Of a stretch of 64,000 nt of DNA, positions 49,037-61,089 are shown piece by piece (the stretch's first letter is position 1; every line of letters starts with the position of its first letter). The stretch is from Allobosea sp. TND4EK4. Lineage in GTDB: Bacteria > Pseudomonadota > Alphaproteobacteria > Rhizobiales > Beijerinckiaceae. The DNA is taken from assembly GCF_900156025.1 (NCBI RefSeq), contig NZ_FTMO01000007.1:155588-219587 (forward strand). Direction: 5' to 3'. Below the pieces are notes generated by a model. The model was given only the letters and a program-made list of their open reading frames with translations. It was not told the DNA's origin and searched no databases. Position numbers and translations under genes: made by a program.

Positions 49037-50028
49037 CAGCCCGGTTCCATCGCCGCTTCCTGGCGCGCGCGCTCGTCGCGGCGTCGGATGGTCAGGCGCT
49101 TGACCCGGCGCTGGTCGGAATCCAGCACTTCGAAGCTGAGTCCTTCCGGCCCCTCGACCACCTCGCCCTGGGTCGGGACACGACCGGCCAGCGTGACGAT
49201 GAGGCCGCCGAGCGTGTCGATGTCGTCCGCCACTTCATTGCCGGAAAGGTCGACGCCGGTGGCCTGCTTGAGCTCGTCGAGGGTGGCGCGGGCATCGGCG
49301 GTGAAGCAGTCCTCGCCGGCTGCGACGATGCTGGCCTCATCCATGTCGTGCTCGTCCTCGATGTCGCCGACGACGATCTCGATCAGGTCCTCGATCGAGA
49401 CGAGGCCGTCGGTGCCGCCATATTCGTCGATGACCAGAGCGATGTGGGTCCGCGTCGCCTGCATGCGCACGAGCAGGTCCACGGCCGGCATGGAGGGCGG
49501 AACATAAAGGACCGGGCGCAGCAGTTTCGTCGCCGAAAGCTGCTTGGAAAGATCGACCGAGGCGAGATTGTGCGGCGTCGAGGTCGGCAGTTCGTCAGGC
49601 GGAACCGCCCTGGCGGCCGGCGACAGCGACTTTTCCGCAATCAGCTCGAGGAAGTCGCGGATATGGACCATGCCGCGCGGGTCGTCGAGCGAGTCGTCGA
49701 AGACAGCGAGGCGCGAATGACCGGCCTTGCGGAACTCCGCCAGAAGCTGGTCCAGCGTGACGTCGGAAGGCACGGCGGCGATATCGGCCCGCGGGATCAT
49801 GACATCCCCGACGCGGCGCTCGCGCAGGCTCAGCACATTGGTGAGCATGGCCCGCTCCTGCGCCGAGAGATCGGCCAGTTCGCCATTCGCCTCGGCCAGC
49901 GCCTCGACGATCTCCTCGCGGGCGGTGCCGCCGCCGCGCAGGCCGAGCCGGTCGAGGAAGTGTCCGAGCCAGTGGCCGAGACCGCGGCTGCCATTGTCGT
50001 TCTGGGAGTGTCGACTGTCGTCGCTCAT
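49036..50028 (-). CDS. corC: CorC/YbeX family CBS-domain protein
   Basis: The 330-residue protein is of the short CorC type, lacking the N-terminal DUF21 membrane domain of long hemolysin-like members. It has two CBS domains (about 70-195, [19 protein letters not shown] and [23 protein letters not shown]) followed by a C-terminal CorC_HlyC domain ([17 protein letters not shown]). The E. coli homologue has been linked to Mg/Co efflux and to ribosome maturation, and its place in ybeY-corC-lnt fits the latter. Its C terminus overlaps the lnt start. Confidence 0.94.
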   Translation of the reverse strand: MSDDSRHSQNDNGSRGLGHWLGHFLDRLGLRGGGTAREEIVEALAEANGELADLSAQERAMLTNVLSLRERRVGDVMIPRADIAAVPSDVTLDQLLAEFRKAGHSRLAVFDDSLDDPRGMVHIRDFLELIAEKSLSPAARAVPPDELPTSTPHNLASVDLSKQLSATKLLRPVLYVPPSMPAVDLLVRMQATRTHIALVIDEYGGTDGLVSIEDLIEIVVGDIEDEHDMDEASIVAAGEDCFTADARATLDELKQATGVDLSGNEVADDIDTLGGLIVTLAGRVPTQGEVVEGPEGLSFEVLDSDQRRVKRLTIRRRDERARQEAAMEPG

Positions 50029-50033
50029 CGTCT

Positions 50034-50711
50034 TCAGGGTTCTGTCGGGAAAGGGGCCGCGGCGGTCACGAGGTCCGCATCGGCGTAAGGGTCGGCGATG
50101 CCGAGGCTGGCGAGCGCCGCGACCTCGAGCGCTTCCATGCGCGTGGCCTCGGCCTCGGTCTCATGGTCCTCGCCCAGCAAGTGAAGCAGGCCGTGAATCA
50201 CGAGATGGCGCAGATGATCCGGCAGGGTCTTGCCTTCCGCCTGCGCTTCCCGCTCGACCGTCTCGAACGCCAGTACGATGTCGCCGAGCAGCGGGCTCTG
50301 CGCGATGCGGGCGGGCGGGGCAGCGGGAAAGGACAGGACGTTTGTCGCCTTGTCGAACCCGCGCCAGTCGCGGTTGACGCGCCGGATGCGGGCATCGTCG
50401 GTGAGCAGCACGCTGAGTTCGGCACCCGCCAAAGGCCGGCGAGGGGCCACGGCGAGCCCTGCCGCCAGCGCCTCGTTCACCAGCATTCGCAGGCTCTTCA
50501 GGTCACCGAGTTCACGCCAGCGGCGCGACTGGACGCGGATATCCAGCGCAACATCCGGGCTGGAGCCTCTGCCTGCTTCTCCACCTCGCGCAGAGGCTTG
50601 CGATTCTGGTGTTGTCGCATTGTCTTCAGGCGAAGCGGTGCTCACTTGGCTCGACAACGCTCCGGTCTTCGCGGGCGGCGCCGAACGCCGCGCGCGAGGT
50701 CGATCTGTCAT
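50034..50711 (-). CDS. ybeY: rRNA maturation endoribonuclease YbeY
   Basis: YbeY is a zinc-dependent RNase that processes 16S rRNA 3' ends and checks 70S ribosomes. The 225-residue product has the zinc-binding signature HGLLHLLGEDH (three histidines) and RVNRDWRGFDKATNVLSFP. The first 55 residues are a polar disordered extension, longer than in E. coli. The ATG overlaps the phoH stop as ATGA, showing coupling. Confidence 0.94.
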   Translation of the reverse strand: MTDRPRARRSAPPAKTGALSSQVSTASPEDNATTPESQASARGGEAGRGSSPDVALDIRVQSRRWRELGDLKSLRMLVNEALAAGLAVAPRRPLAGAELSVLLTDDARIRRVNRDWRGFDKATNVLSFPAAPPARIAQSPLLGDIVLAFETVEREAQAEGKTLPDHLRHLVIHGLLHLLGEDHETEAEATRMEALEVAALASLGIADPYADADLVTAAAPFPTEP

Positions 50712-51877
50712 CGCGGCCGCTCCCGCGCCAACATCCGCTTCAATCCTTCGCTGTCGCCCTCGCCTTGCGGCTCGGAGACCGGGCGACGCATGGCTTCCTC
50801 GCGCTCGTCGCGCTCGCGACGGGCCGCTGTCTCATAAGCCATGACGATCCGGCGCACCAGATCATGGCGGACGACATCACCCTCCTCGAAGCGAGCATAG
50901 CCGATGCCCTCAACATCCTTGAGCAATTTGACCGCTTCGACCAGGCCGGAGCGCTGCCCCGGCGGAAGATCGATCTGCGAGGGGTCGCCGGTGATGATCA
51001 TGCGCGAGCCCTCGCCCAGGCGGGTTAGGAACATCTTCATCTGCATCGAGGTGGCGTTCTGCGCCTCGTCGAGCAGCACAACCGCATTGGAGAGCGTGCG
51101 GCCGCGCATGAAGGCGAGCGGTGCGATTTCGATCATTCCGGTCTGCAGGCCGCGCTCGACATGGCGGGCCTCCATGAAGTCGTTGAGCGCGTCGTAGATC
51201 GGCCGCAGATAGGGATCGACCTTCTCGCGCATGTCGCCGGGCAGGAAGCCGAGCCGCTCGCCCGCCTCCACCGCCGGGCGCGACAGCACCATGCGCTCGA
51301 CCACGCCCTGCTCGATCAGCGAGACGGCGTGGCCAACCGCGAGCCAGGTCTTGCCGGTGCCGGCCGGCCCTTCGGCCAGCGTCAGCTCGTGGCGCTTGAG
51401 CTGACGCAGATAGGCGTCCTGCGCCGCATTGCGGGCCCTGACAGGGCCGCGCTTGCGGGTGACGATCGCGTCGAAGGAGGCCTTGCCGGCATCCGCCGTC
51501 GGGAAGAGCGAGCGCTGGACATTGCTTTCCTCGATGGCGCCGTCGACATCGCCCAGCGCCACCGCCGCGCCGGCCTTGGCCCGGGCATAGAGCGTCTTCA
51601 GCACGCGGCCGGCCTGCTCGGCGGTCTCGCGCGGGCCCTTGACGGTGACATGGTTGCCGTTGGGACTGACGACGACGCCGAGCCTTCGCTCGAGATGGGC
51701 AAGATGCTGGTCGTATTGGCCGAAGACGAGGCTGGCGAGACGGTTGTCCTCGAAGGTCAAGGTGACCTCGGTCGCCGGCAAGCCGCCGCTGGCGAGGCTT
51801 TCGCTCCGCGCGGGCTCGCGCCGCGGGGTCCGGTCGGGTCTCGGCGTCGTCGTGTCAGCCTGTGCCAAAAGCGTCAT
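50708..51877 (-). CDS. phoH: PhoH-family ATPase (PhoL)
   Basis: The protein of about 389 residues is a PhoH-like P-loop ATPase with Walker A GPAGTGKTWLAVGHA at about 170-184 and Walker B AVVLLDEAQNAT. An N-terminal KH-like region (VTVKGPRETAEQAGRVLKTLY) suggests RNA binding. In E. coli the equivalent ybeZ sits beside ybeY and interacts with it in rRNA processing. The start is uncertain: AGGGAG touches the ATG at 51877, which is too close to serve it, so a GTG at 51889 may be used instead. Confidence 0.93.
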   Translation of the reverse strand: MTLLAQADTTTPRPDRTPRREPARSESLASGGLPATEVTLTFEDNRLASLVFGQYDQHLAHLERRLGVVVSPNGNHVTVKGPRETAEQAGRVLKTLYARAKAGAAVALGDVDGAIEESNVQRSLFPTADAGKASFDAIVTRKRGPVRARNAAQDAYLRQLKRHELTLAEGPAGTGKTWLAVGHAVSLIEQGVVERMVLSRPAVEAGERLGFLPGDMREKVDPYLRPIYDALNDFMEARHVERGLQTGMIEIAPLAFMRGRTLSNAVVLLDEAQNATSMQMKMFLTRLGEGSRMIITGDPSQIDLPPGQRSGLVEAVKLLKDVEGIGYARFEEGDVVRHDLVRRIVMAYETAARRERDEREEAMRRPVSEPQGEGDSEGLKRMLARERPR

Positions 51878-52006
51878 CTCCCTGAGCACCAGTCCCGCCG
51901 GGCAGGAACGACCGGCCGGGTCGTCTCGCAGCATAACCGAACGCAACGATTTCAGCCTGATGACAGAACGCCCTCGACGCGCAGATGGGGGCGATGACGG
52001 GCGCGC

Positions 52007-53398
52007 TCAAGCGGCCATTCCCTTCCGCGCCCCGTCCTGGTGCGGCAAGGGACGGCCGAACAGGGAATTGGTGCTGGTCCGCTCGATCACCACCCGCACG
52101 ATCTCGCCGATCCGATTCGTCTCGCTCTCGATCTGCACAGCCTGCAGATAAGGCGACTTGCCGGCAAGCTGGCCGGGATAACGACCGGCACGCTCCAGCA
52201 GCACCTCGACCTCGCGGCCGATCATCGCGGTGTTGAAGGCCTGGCGATGATGCTCGATGCGCTCCTGCAGCCGATAGAGTCGCTCGTCCATGATTTCGCG
52301 CGGCACCTGCGCCCTCAGATCGGCCGCAGGTGTACCGGGGCGCGGAGAATATTTGAAGGAATAGCTCGAGGCGAAGCCGATCTCGTCGACGAGGCGGATC
52401 GTGTCCTCGAACTCGGCATCGGTCTCGCCGGGAAAACCGACGATGAAGTCCGATGACAATGCGATGTCCGGCCGGGCCTGCCTGATGCGATCGATCAGGC
52501 GGCGATATTCGTCCGCGGTGTGCTTTCGGTTCATCGCCGCCAGGATGCGGTCGGAGCCGGCCTGGACCGGCAGATGCAGGAAGGGCATCACCTGCGGCAG
52601 ATCGCGATGGGCCGCGACGAGGCCGTCGTCCATGTCGCGCGGATGGCTCGTGGTGTAGCGGATTCGGGCAATGCCCGGCACCTCGGCGACGCGGTGCATC
52701 AGCCGGGCGAGGCTCCAGACCGAACCGTCCGGCCCTTCGCCGTGATAGGCGTTGACGTTCTGGCCGATGAGGGTGACGTCGCGCACCCCTGACTCGGCGA
52801 GACGCTCGACCTCGGCCAGGACCTGGGCGACGGGCCGCGAGAATTCGGCGCCGCGCGTATAGGGCACGACGCAGAAGGCGCAGAACTTGTCGCAGCCTTC
52901 CTGGACGGTGACGAAGGCGGAGACGCCGCGGGCGCGGATCGCCTGCGGCCTCGGCGCCGGCAGGAAGCCGAACTTGTCCTCGATCGGCAGATCGGTATCG
53001 ACGACGCGCTTGCTCGCAGCTTCCGCCAGCAGTTCCGGCAGGCGATGATAGGCCTGCGGGCCGACGACGAGGTCGACCGCCGGCTGCCGGCGCTGGATTT
53101 CGGCGCCCTCCGCCTGGGCGACGCAGCCGGCGACGACGATGCGCGTCTCCTGGCCCTCCGCCTTCTGCGCGTTCTTGATGTCGCGCAGCTTGCCGAGCTC
53201 GGTATAGACCTTCTGCACCGCCCGCTCGCGGATATGACAGGTGTTGAGCAGGATGAGATCCGCCCCCTCGGGCGACGCCGTCTCCTCGAAGCCCTGCTCG
53301 CCCAGGATGTCGGCCATGCGCTGCCCGTCATAGACGTTCATCTGGCAGCCGAAGGACTTGATGTGGACTTTCTTCATCGTCGCGGTCGGATTCTCCAA
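52007..53398 (-). CDS. miaB: tRNA-2-methylthio-N6-dimethylallyladenosine synthase
   Basis: MiaB is a radical-SAM methylthiotransferase acting at A37 of tRNAs. The 463-residue enzyme has N-terminal cluster cysteines ([23 protein letters not shown]), the radical-SAM motif [15 protein letters not shown] near 166-180, and a C-terminal TRAM domain. A TTG at 53398 is preferred since AAGGAG lies 5 bases before it; the ATG at 53377 has no such site. It leads the miaB-phoH-ybeY-corC-lnt block. Confidence 0.95.
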   Translation of the reverse strand: MENPTATMKKVHIKSFGCQMNVYDGQRMADILGEQGFEETASPEGADLILLNTCHIRERAVQKVYTELGKLRDIKNAQKAEGQETRIVVAGCVAQAEGAEIQRRQPAVDLVVGPQAYHRLPELLAEAASKRVVDTDLPIEDKFGFLPAPRPQAIRARGVSAFVTVQEGCDKFCAFCVVPYTRGAEFSRPVAQVLAEVERLAESGVRDVTLIGQNVNAYHGEGPDGSVWSLARLMHRVAEVPGIARIRYTTSHPRDMDDGLVAAHRDLPQVMPFLHLPVQAGSDRILAAMNRKHTADEYRRLIDRIRQARPDIALSSDFIVGFPGETDAEFEDTIRLVDEIGFASSYSFKYSPRPGTPAADLRAQVPREIMDERLYRLQERIEHHRQAFNTAMIGREVEVLLERAGRYPGQLAGKSPYLQAVQIESETNRIGEIVRVVIERTSTNSLFGRPLPHQDGARKGMAA

Positions 53399-53484
53399 AC
53401 CGTCTCCTTATCCCTGTTCGCGCTGCTTGGAAACGGTGGCCTGCATCCTGCCACCCCCGAAGCAAGCTCCGCGCCAGAAGGGAC

Positions 53485-54369
53485 TCAGCCCCCGGCGCGG
53501 CCTGCCACGGCCTGTCGCCGGGCGGTGCGGATGCTCGCCTCGACCAGCCGCGTGGCGTCCTTGCGGGAGGTCGCCCGGCCCATCGCGATCGGCGCGCCCC
53601 ATTCCAGCTCGACGTCGATCTTGCCGGAGGCGAGCACATGTTTGAGATGGGGCACGAGCTCGGTGTCGCCGTACCAGGCGAGCGCCGCCCGGCCGGTGCG
53701 GCCGCCTGGCAGCCCCTGGATCCCCGTATAGGTGATGGCGAGCGGATAGACGGTGACGTCCCCGCCCGCCTCGTCGATGGCGTGATGCGCGGCCCCGAGC
53801 AGCGAGGAACGGAAGGGCAGGATGCGGGTTCCGTCGCCGGTCGTGCCCTCGGCGAAGAGCACGATGTCATCGCCTGCCGCGAGCCGCGCGCCCATCAGTG
53901 CCGCCGTGCCCGCGGTGGCGCCGCGGCGCTGCCGGTCGATATAGACGGTGCGCTGAAGGTCGGCGAGCGAGCCGATCACCGGCCAGCCCGCGACCTCGCT
54001 CTTGGCGACGAAGGAGAGCGTGCGCTCGGCGCCGAGCACGCAGATGTCGAGCCAGGACACATGGTTGGCGACGATCAGGACACCGGCGCCGGGGGGCGGG
54101 GGCGTTCCCCTGACCCGTCGGCGCACGCCCAGGCACAGGCAGGCGAGACGGTGAAAGCGGCGCGGCAGGGCGCCGGCCCGCTCCGGGGCCAGGCGCATCG
54201 CCGCCAGCTGCAGCGGCAGCAAGGCGAGCGTGCCGGCGGCGAGAGCACCGAGCCTGAGCATGGCGCCGAGGCCGATGCCGCTCCCGACCCGGCTGCCGCG
54301 CCGGCGGCGGGGGGGGTTGCCTGCCCGTTCCGGACTCCCGGCCGTCGTCCGATCCGAAAGGCTGGTCAT
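53485..54369 (-). CDS. plsC: 1-acylglycerol-3-phosphate acyltransferase family protein
   Basis: The 294-residue protein is a PlsC-type acyltransferase that adds the second acyl chain to make phosphatidic acid, or a related acyltransferase of ornithine lipids. It has a disordered basic N terminus, a hydrophobic segment at about 33-55 and the acyltransferase motifs NHVSWLD (HxxxxD), a FAEGTTGDGTRILPF block and a following GRTG region. Its start overlaps the rimI stop. In several rhizobia a fur/irr-type regulator sits here; none is present. Confidence 0.87.
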   Translation of the reverse strand: MTSLSDRTTAGSPERAGNPPRRRRGSRVGSGIGLGAMLRLGALAAGTLALLPLQLAAMRLAPERAGALPRRFHRLACLCLGVRRRVRGTPPPPGAGVLIVANHVSWLDICVLGAERTLSFVAKSEVAGWPVIGSLADLQRTVYIDRQRRGATAGTAALMGARLAAGDDIVLFAEGTTGDGTRILPFRSSLLGAAHHAIDEAGGDVTVYPLAITYTGIQGLPGGRTGRAALAWYGDTELVPHLKHVLASGKIDVELEWGAPIAMGRATSRKDATRLVEASIRTARRQAVAGRAGG

Positions 54370-54932
54370 GCCAGGTCGAGCCTCATGGCGATGGCCGTGG
54401 CGCGGGTGCCGTCGGGCTTGGGATAGTAGCCCTTGCGCCGGCCGACCTCGCGAAAGCCGAAATGCCGGTAGAGGCGCTCGGCCGGGCCGTTGCCCTCCTC
54501 GACCTCAAGGAAAACATGAGCAACGCCTTCGCCGGCGAGCCGTGCCAGATGGGCCGCGAGCAGGGCACGGCCGAGGCCTTCGCGGCGGTGCGACGACGCG
54601 ACGACGACGCTGAGGATCTCGGCCTCGTCGGCGGCCTTGCGCGACAGGACGAAGCCAGACGGCTCGCGAGCGCTGGCACGGAATACGCCGTCCGAGATCA
54701 CCGCGGCATCCGCGATCAGCGCCGCGCATTCGCCCGGTTCCCAGCCGCGGGCGAAGCCTCCCTGGTGATGGAGTGCGGCGACGGCGGCGGCATGGCAGCC
54801 ATCGAGCCGCCCGGTGCGCGCCGGACCGGCTTCGGAATGCAGCAGCTTGCGCAACCAATCGACCGTGTTCGCCATGCCGTTTGATGGCACGGCGTCCCGC
54901 AAGGTCAACAGGGTTTTGCGGGGGTCCTTCAC
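54366..54932 (-). CDS. rimI: ribosomal-protein-alanine N-acetyltransferase RimI-like
   Basis: The 188-residue GNAT enzyme has the acetyl-CoA motif SSHRREGLGRALLAAHL and the RimI-typical FLEVEEGNGPAERLYRHFGFREVGRRKGYY. The E. coli enzyme acetylates S18. The N-terminal 35 residues are an extension. It overlaps both tsaB (start) and plsC (end), a tsaB-rimI order that is widely conserved. Confidence 0.92.
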   Translation of the reverse strand: MKDPRKTLLTLRDAVPSNGMANTVDWLRKLLHSEAGPARTGRLDGCHAAAVAALHHQGGFARGWEPGECAALIADAAVISDGVFRASAREPSGFVLSRKAADEAEILSVVVASSHRREGLGRALLAAHLARLAGEGVAHVFLEVEEGNGPAERLYRHFGFREVGRRKGYYPKPDGTRATAIAMRLDLA

Positions 54933-55612
54933 CGGCGCGGCAACCGGGCCTTGTCCTGTGGCGTCGTCTCGGGCGCCTTGAGATAGAGCGGGCGCGGCGG
55001 CGCATTGTCCGGATCGGCGATGAGGCCAAGCCGCGCCACCCAGGCGATGTCCGGTGCCTTCGCATCGTCGATCACCAGCGCGTCGAGCCCGATCGCCCAG
55101 GCTTCGTTCGCGACGGCGAGGGCCGAGGACCCGACGAGGCTGACCGGGCCGGCGCCGATCGCCCGCGCCGCATCGCGATAGCTCACCTGCCGCAGCGAGA
55201 CGAGCGGCTTGCCTTCCGAGCTCAGGGCCTGGAACCAGACCTGGCCGTGCTTGGCGTCCAGCGCGGCGGCGACCACGCGGCCCGGCTCGCGCCCGATCAG
55301 CGGGGCGGCGAAGGCCGCGACGGTGGTCACGCCGACAACCGGGATGCCGGCGGCGAAGGCGATCGCGCGTGCGGCGCTGACCCCGACACGCAGGCCGGTA
55401 TAGCTGCCGGGACCGACCGTGACGGCGACGCGGCCGAGCGAGACGAAGCCGCCGTCCACCCGCTTCATCACGCGCTCGACCAGCGGCATCAGCGCCTCGG
55501 CATGGCCACGATCCATCGCCAGTTGCTCGCTGGCGAGCGTCCGGTCGGCACCAGCCTCCAGGACGCAGGCCGAGCAGGCGCCGAGCGCGGTATCTATGGC
55601 GAGGATGCGCAT
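54929..55612 (-). CDS. tsaB: tRNA threonylcarbamoyladenosine biosynthesis protein TsaB
   Basis: TsaB scaffolds TsaD and TsaE in making t6A at tRNA position 37. The 227-residue ASKHA-fold protein begins MRILAIDTALGACSACV, has TVGPGSYTGLRVGVSAARAIAF, and lacks the metal-binding histidines of TsaD, as expected. With miaB, trmB and truB in the same window it adds to a concentration of tRNA modification genes. Confidence 0.94.
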   Translation of the reverse strand: MRILAIDTALGACSACVLEAGADRTLASEQLAMDRGHAEALMPLVERVMKRVDGGFVSLGRVAVTVGPGSYTGLRVGVSAARAIAFAAGIPVVGVTTVAAFAAPLIGREPGRVVAAALDAKHGQVWFQALSSEGKPLVSLRQVSYRDAARAIGAGPVSLVGSSALAVANEAWAIGLDALVIDDAKAPDIAWVARLGLIADPDNAPPRPLYLKAPETTPQDKARLPRR

Positions 55613-55694
55613 CCGGGTGGCTTACCCTCTTCCCCGTCAGAGACGCAACATCTCACGCCCAGGAAGACCGCTTGCCGTGCGCGAACCGGAAGGG

Positions 55695-56255
55695 TCAGAT
55701 CGCCTCGACTTCCTGCACCTCGGGCAGGAAGTGGCGCAGCAGGTTCTGGATGCCGTGCTTCAGCGTCGCGGTCGAGGAGGGGCAGCCGGAGCAGGCTCCC
55801 TTCATCGCCAGATAGACCGTGCCTTCGCGATAACCGCGGAAGGTGATGTCACCGCCATCGCCGGCCACGGCCGGGCGAATGCGCGTCTCCAGCAGGTCCT
55901 TGATCGTCTCGACGGTCCGGGCGTCCTCGGGAGCGAAGAATTCGCCCTCCTCGTTGATCTCCCGGTCCGCGCCTTCGGCGAGCACCGGGGCGCCCGACAT
56001 GAAATGCTCCATGATCGCGCCCAGGATCGCCGGCTTGAGATGCGGCCATTCGCCGTCCGACTTGGTGACGGTGATGAAATCGGAGCCGAGGAAGACGCCC
56101 GAAACGCCCGGCACGCCGAAAAGGCGCTGCGCCAGTGGGGAACGGTCGGCGTCCACGCCCTCGCGCAGATCGAGGGTGCCGCTGCCCATGACGATGCGGC
56201 CGGGGAGGAATTTCAAGGTCGCCGGATTCGGCGTGGCTTCGGTCTGGATGAACAT
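55695..56255 (-). CDS. NfuA/NifU-type Fe-S cluster carrier
   Basis: The 186-residue protein has the N-terminal Nfu_N domain (MFIQTEATPNPATLKFLPG) and a C-terminal NifU domain with the cluster-binding CSGC motif in MKGACSGCPSSTATLKHG. It stores or hands over 4Fe-4S clusters to client enzymes, of which MiaB nearby is one plausible example. Single gene spacing of 80-90 bases on either side suggests possible co-transcription with the universal stress protein gene. Confidence 0.94.
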   Translation of the reverse strand: MFIQTEATPNPATLKFLPGRIVMGSGTLDLREGVDADRSPLAQRLFGVPGVSGVFLGSDFITVTKSDGEWPHLKPAILGAIMEHFMSGAPVLAEGADREINEEGEFFAPEDARTVETIKDLLETRIRPAVAGDGGDITFRGYREGTVYLAMKGACSGCPSSTATLKHGIQNLLRHFLPEVQEVEAI

Positions 56256-56347
56256 GTCTGCCTCCGGTACCGGCGGTTCAAGGCCGCCGTTCCTGGCTCC
56301 GATATAGGCCTGCCGCTGGAATCATTCCAGCCGGGAGAGGCAACGGA

Positions 56348-56842
56348 TTACGCCAGCGCGTCGATCTCCTCATCTTCCAGATGCCCCGGCACGATGGCCA
56401 GGGGAATCGGGAAGCTGGCGGAGGATTTGCCGGCGAGCGCGCTGACCAGCGGCCCGGGCCCGTCGCGGCCGGTGCCCGCTGCCAGAACCAGCAGCGAGAT
56501 GTCCTCGTCCTCCTCGATGAGCTTCACCAGCTCGGCGGCCTTGTCGCCTGTGCGGACGACCTTCTCGGGCTCCAGCCCGGCCAGGGCGCGGACCGCGCCG
56601 GCCGCTTCGTCGAGCTGCTTCTCGGCCTGCGCTTCGGCCTCGGCCCGCATGACATCGCCGACGCCGAGCCAGGTCTCGTGCTCGGGCGGCAGCGCGACGC
56701 CGAGCAGCACGATGGCCGCGCCGACACGGGCACAGCGGCGCGCCGCGAAGCGGATCGCCTTGGCACATTCGTCACTGTCATCGACCACGACGAGAAACTT
56801 CGCGCGATGGCCCGTCTCGTAGGACCGCCGTCTCTTCACCAT
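56348..56842 (-). CDS. universal stress protein (UspA family)
   Basis: The 164-residue cytosolic protein has the UspA fold, with KFLVVVDDSDECAKAIRFAARRCARVGA at the start, but the classical ATP-binding G-x2-G-x9-G(S/T) motif near the end is not clearly kept (LVLAAGTGRDGPGPLVSALAGK), so it may or may not bind ATP. It lies between nfu and trpS, a conserved rhizobial order. Its role is unknown. Confidence 0.85.
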   Translation of the reverse strand: MVKRRRSYETGHRAKFLVVVDDSDECAKAIRFAARRCARVGAAIVLLGVALPPEHETWLGVGDVMRAEAEAQAEKQLDEAAGAVRALAGLEPEKVVRTGDKAAELVKLIEEDEDISLLVLAAGTGRDGPGPLVSALAGKSSASFPIPLAIVPGHLEDEEIDALA

Positions 56843-56924
56843 GAACTGGACCTGCCGCCGCTTCAGGAGAGCCGATGGTGGCCCGCGCCGGGTGCCCGGC
56901 GCAAGCCCCTCGCATCCCTCATCG

Positions 56925-57986
<1,062 letters not shown>

Positions 57987-58113
57987 CGGGGCGCTCCCGC
58001 AAGAGAGGGGGTCGTTTGGAGTGCCGCGTTCTCGCCGAAGCCCGCGCGGGGCGCAAGGGGCGCAGGCGGGTGACGGGAGCCGCATCGCAAGGCAGCCGCC
58101 AGGGCGTGGCCGG

Positions 58114-59685
58114 TCAGGACATCTTCCCGAGCCGCCCGAGCTCGCGCAGCCGGAAAGCCCCCAGAATCCGCCCGGCAAGCGCATAGAGCACGCAACCCAG
58201 GCCGCAGAGCAGGGTCAGCGCGCCGATACGCCAGCTCAGCGCGGCCTCGACGGACAGGCTGGCGAGAAGCCGGGGCATCACGGTTTCGATTCCCGCGAGC
58301 ATAACGAGATCGGCCGCCAGGATGGCAAGGATCGGCCGCAGCATCCGGCGCCGCGGCCGCCAGAGCCCGTCGCGCAGCAGAAAGCCGCCCAGAACCCCGG
58401 CCTGCGTCACGAAGGCGAGGCTGGCTGCGGCCGCTGCGTTGGTTGCGGGCATCGCCATCGTCGCGGACTGGCCGGCGACAATCGCCACGATCAGTGCAGC
58501 GAGCCCGGCATAAAGCGGCAGGCGCGGCGTCTGGCGGGCGAAATAGACCTGCGCGAAGACCTTTGCGATCACGGCGAAGGGCAGACCGAAGGCAAAGGCG
58601 CGCATCGCGTCGGCGGTCCGGATGCGGTCGAGCTCGGTGAAACGCCCGCGCTCGAACAGCACGGAGATGATCGGGTCCGCCAGCCAGGCGAGCGCCGTCG
58701 CGGCCGGCACCGCCAAAGCGAGTCCCAGCAGCAGCGCGCGGTCGATCGTCTGCCACCGCCCCGCCGCGTCGCCCGCGCTTTCCTGGGCGGCGATGGCCGG
58801 CAGCAGCACCACCCCCATGGCCACCGCCACGAAGCCGAGCGGCAGCTGGAAGACGCGGTCGGCATAATACAGCCAGGACACGGCGCCGGGCTGCGCCGAG
58901 GCGATCTGCGTCGCCACCAGCAGCACGAGCTGCGAGGTCGAGGCCGCCAGCAGCGCCGGCCCGCCAAGCTTCACGAGCCGCGTCATCCCGGGCGACCATT
59001 GCAGTCGTGGCCGCGCCAGCCCGGTTTCCCCACGCCAGAGCGCGACCGCGACCATCAGCAGATGCAGCGCCCCCCCGAGACTGACCGCCGCCGCAATCAG
59101 CGCTGCACCTTGCTGAGAGGGCAGGTCCGTGGAGAGCGCCAGCACCAGCGCCGCGATCAGCACCAGATTGAGCAGGGAGGGCGCAAGCGCGGCGACGAGG
59201 AAGCGTCCCTCGGAATTCAGCACCGCCGCCAGGAGCGAGGCCAGCGTCGTGAAGGCGAGAAAGGGCAGCGCAATGCGGGTGTAGCCCGTCGCCATGGCGA
59301 GTGTTTCCGGCGCGTCGTGGAAACCGCCGGCGATCGCCAGCACGAGCCAGGGCGCCAGCAAGAGCCCAAGCGCGGTGACCACGCCGAGTGCCAGCGCGAG
59401 CCAGGCGAAAGCCTGGCCTGCGAAGCGCTTGGCCGCCTCGACTCCCGCCTCGGTCCGCAGATCGAGATAGACCGGGACGAAAGGCGCGTTCAGCCCGCCT
59501 TCGCCCAGCACGCGGCGCATCAGGTTGGGCAGCCGGAAGGCGACGAGAAAGGCATCCGCCACCGGTCCTGCCCCAAGCATCCGCGCGATCAGCATGTCGC
59601 GGGCGAAGCCGAGCAGGCGCGACAGCACCGTCGCCAGACCGACGACGAGCGAGTTGCGGGCGAGCTTTGTCGGTTCGGCCGGCAT
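58114..59685 (-). CDS. murJ: lipid II flippase MurJ
   Basis: MurJ flips lipid II across the inner membrane for peptidoglycan synthesis. The 523-residue MOP-family protein has about 14 membrane helices, the N-terminal [20 protein letters not shown], and the conserved arginine-containing [17 protein letters not shown] and FFERGRF-type VLFERGRFT motif. It starts 26 bases past hslU on the same strand. Confidence 0.96.
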   Translation of the reverse strand: MPAEPTKLARNSLVVGLATVLSRLLGFARDMLIARMLGAGPVADAFLVAFRLPNLMRRVLGEGGLNAPFVPVYLDLRTEAGVEAAKRFAGQAFAWLALALGVVTALGLLLAPWLVLAIAGGFHDAPETLAMATGYTRIALPFLAFTTLASLLAAVLNSEGRFLVAALAPSLLNLVLIAALVLALSTDLPSQQGAALIAAAVSLGGALHLLMVAVALWRGETGLARPRLQWSPGMTRLVKLGGPALLAASTSQLVLLVATQIASAQPGAVSWLYYADRVFQLPLGFVAVAMGVVLLPAIAAQESAGDAAGRWQTIDRALLLGLALAVPAATALAWLADPIISVLFERGRFTELDRIRTADAMRAFAFGLPFAVIAKVFAQVYFARQTPRLPLYAGLAALIVAIVAGQSATMAMPATNAAAAASLAFVTQAGVLGGFLLRDGLWRPRRRMLRPILAILAADLVMLAGIETVMPRLLASLSVEAALSWRIGALTLLCGLGCVLYALAGRILGAFRLRELGRLGKMS

Positions 59686-59711
59686 CGCCGTCCTCCCCCT
59701 TCAACGGCCGG

Positions 59712-61022
59712 TTACAAAATGAACCGGCTTAGATCCGCGTTCTTCGCCAGGTCGCCGATGCGCGACTGCACGTAAGGCGCATCGATCGTCACCGTCTCGC
59801 CGGAGCGGTCGGGCGCGGTGAAGGAGATGTCGTCGAGGATGCGCTCGATCACCGTCTGCAGCCGACGCGCGCCGATGTTCTCGACGGTCGAATTCACCTG
59901 CACGGCGATGCGGGCGATGGCGTCGATCGCATCCGGCTCGAAGCTGATCTGCACGGCCTCCGTCGCCATCAGCGCCACAGACTGCTTGATCAGGCTGGCT
60001 TCCGTTTCGGTCAGGATACGTTTGAAGTCTTCGATATCGAGGGGATTAAGCTCGACACGGATCGGCAGGCGCCCCTGCAGCTCCGGCAGCAGGTCCGAGG
60101 GGCGCGAGACGTGGAAGGCGCCCGAGGCGATGAAGAGGATGTGGTCGCTCTTCACCGCACCGTGCTTGGTGGCGACGGTGGTGCCCTCGATGAGCGGCAG
60201 CAGGTCGCGCTGCACGCCTTCGCGCGAGACGTCGGCGCCGCCCTTGCCCTCGCGGGCGCAGATCTTGTCGATCTCGTCGAGGAAGACGATGCCGTTGTTC
60301 TCGACCTCGCGGATCGCGGCCTGGATAATGGCGTCCTGGTCGATCAGCTTGTCGCTCTCCTCGGCGAGCAGCGGCGCATAGGCATCCTTCACCAGCATGC
60401 GCCGGGGCTTGCCCTTCTGGCCGAAGGCCTTGCCGAACATCTCGGAGAGGTTGATCGCGCCGATCGAAGCGCCGGGCATGCCGGGCACCTCGAACATCGG
60501 CGCGGAAGCGCCCGCGCCGGCCGCCACCTCGACCTCGATCTCCTTGTCGTCGAGTTCGTTGGCGCGCAACTTGCGACGAAAGGAATCGCGGGTCGCCTGG
60601 CTGGAATTGGCCCCGACCAGTGCGTCGAGCACGCGCTCCTCGGCAGCGAGATGAGCCTTGGCCTCGACATCCTTGCGCCGGCTCTCGCGCACCAGCGCGA
60701 TCGCCACCTCGAGCAGGTCGCGTACGATCGACTCGACATCGCGGCCGACATAGCCGACCTCGGTGAACTTCGTCGCCTCGACCTTGAGGAAGGGCGCATT
60801 CGCCAGCTTGGCGAGGCGCCGCGCGATCTCGGTCTTGCCGCAACCGGTCGGGCCGATCATCAGGATGTTCTTCGGCGAAACCTCCTCGCGCAGCGGCCCT
60901 TCGAGCTGCTGGCGGCGCCAGCGATTGCGCAGCGCGATGGCGACGGCGCGCTTGGCGTCGTTCTGGCCGACGATGAAGCGGTCGAGTTCGGAGACGATCT
61001 CGCGGGGGGAAAACGATGTCAT
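59712..61022 (-). CDS. hslU: HslU ATPase of the HslVU protease
   Basis: HslU unfolds substrates and feeds them to the HslV peptidase. The 436-residue AAA+ protein has Walker [14 protein letters not shown] at about 56-68, the pore motif [10 protein letters not shown], Walker [11 protein letters not shown], the I domain and the C-terminal hexamer-contact end (DLSRFIL). The ATG at 61022 begins [20 protein letters not shown]. Unusually an unrelated membrane-protein gene lies between it and hslV. Confidence 0.97.
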   Translation of the reverse strand: MTSFSPREIVSELDRFIVGQNDAKRAVAIALRNRWRRQQLEGPLREEVSPKNILMIGPTGCGKTEIARRLAKLANAPFLKVEATKFTEVGYVGRDVESIVRDLLEVAIALVRESRRKDVEAKAHLAAEERVLDALVGANSSQATRDSFRRKLRANELDDKEIEVEVAAGAGASAPMFEVPGMPGASIGAINLSEMFGKAFGQKGKPRRMLVKDAYAPLLAEESDKLIDQDAIIQAAIREVENNGIVFLDEIDKICAREGKGGADVSREGVQRDLLPLIEGTTVATKHGAVKSDHILFIASGAFHVSRPSDLLPELQGRLPIRVELNPLDIEDFKRILTETEASLIKQSVALMATEAVQISFEPDAIDAIARIAVQVNSTVENIGARRLQTVIERILDDISFTAPDRSGETVTIDAPYVQSRIGDLAKNADLSRFIL

Positions 61023-61089
61023 GATGTCCGCTTGTCCTGAAGCGTAGGGCGCGCCGGGCCTGAATGCGCGACGATGTGATGATGCCGGC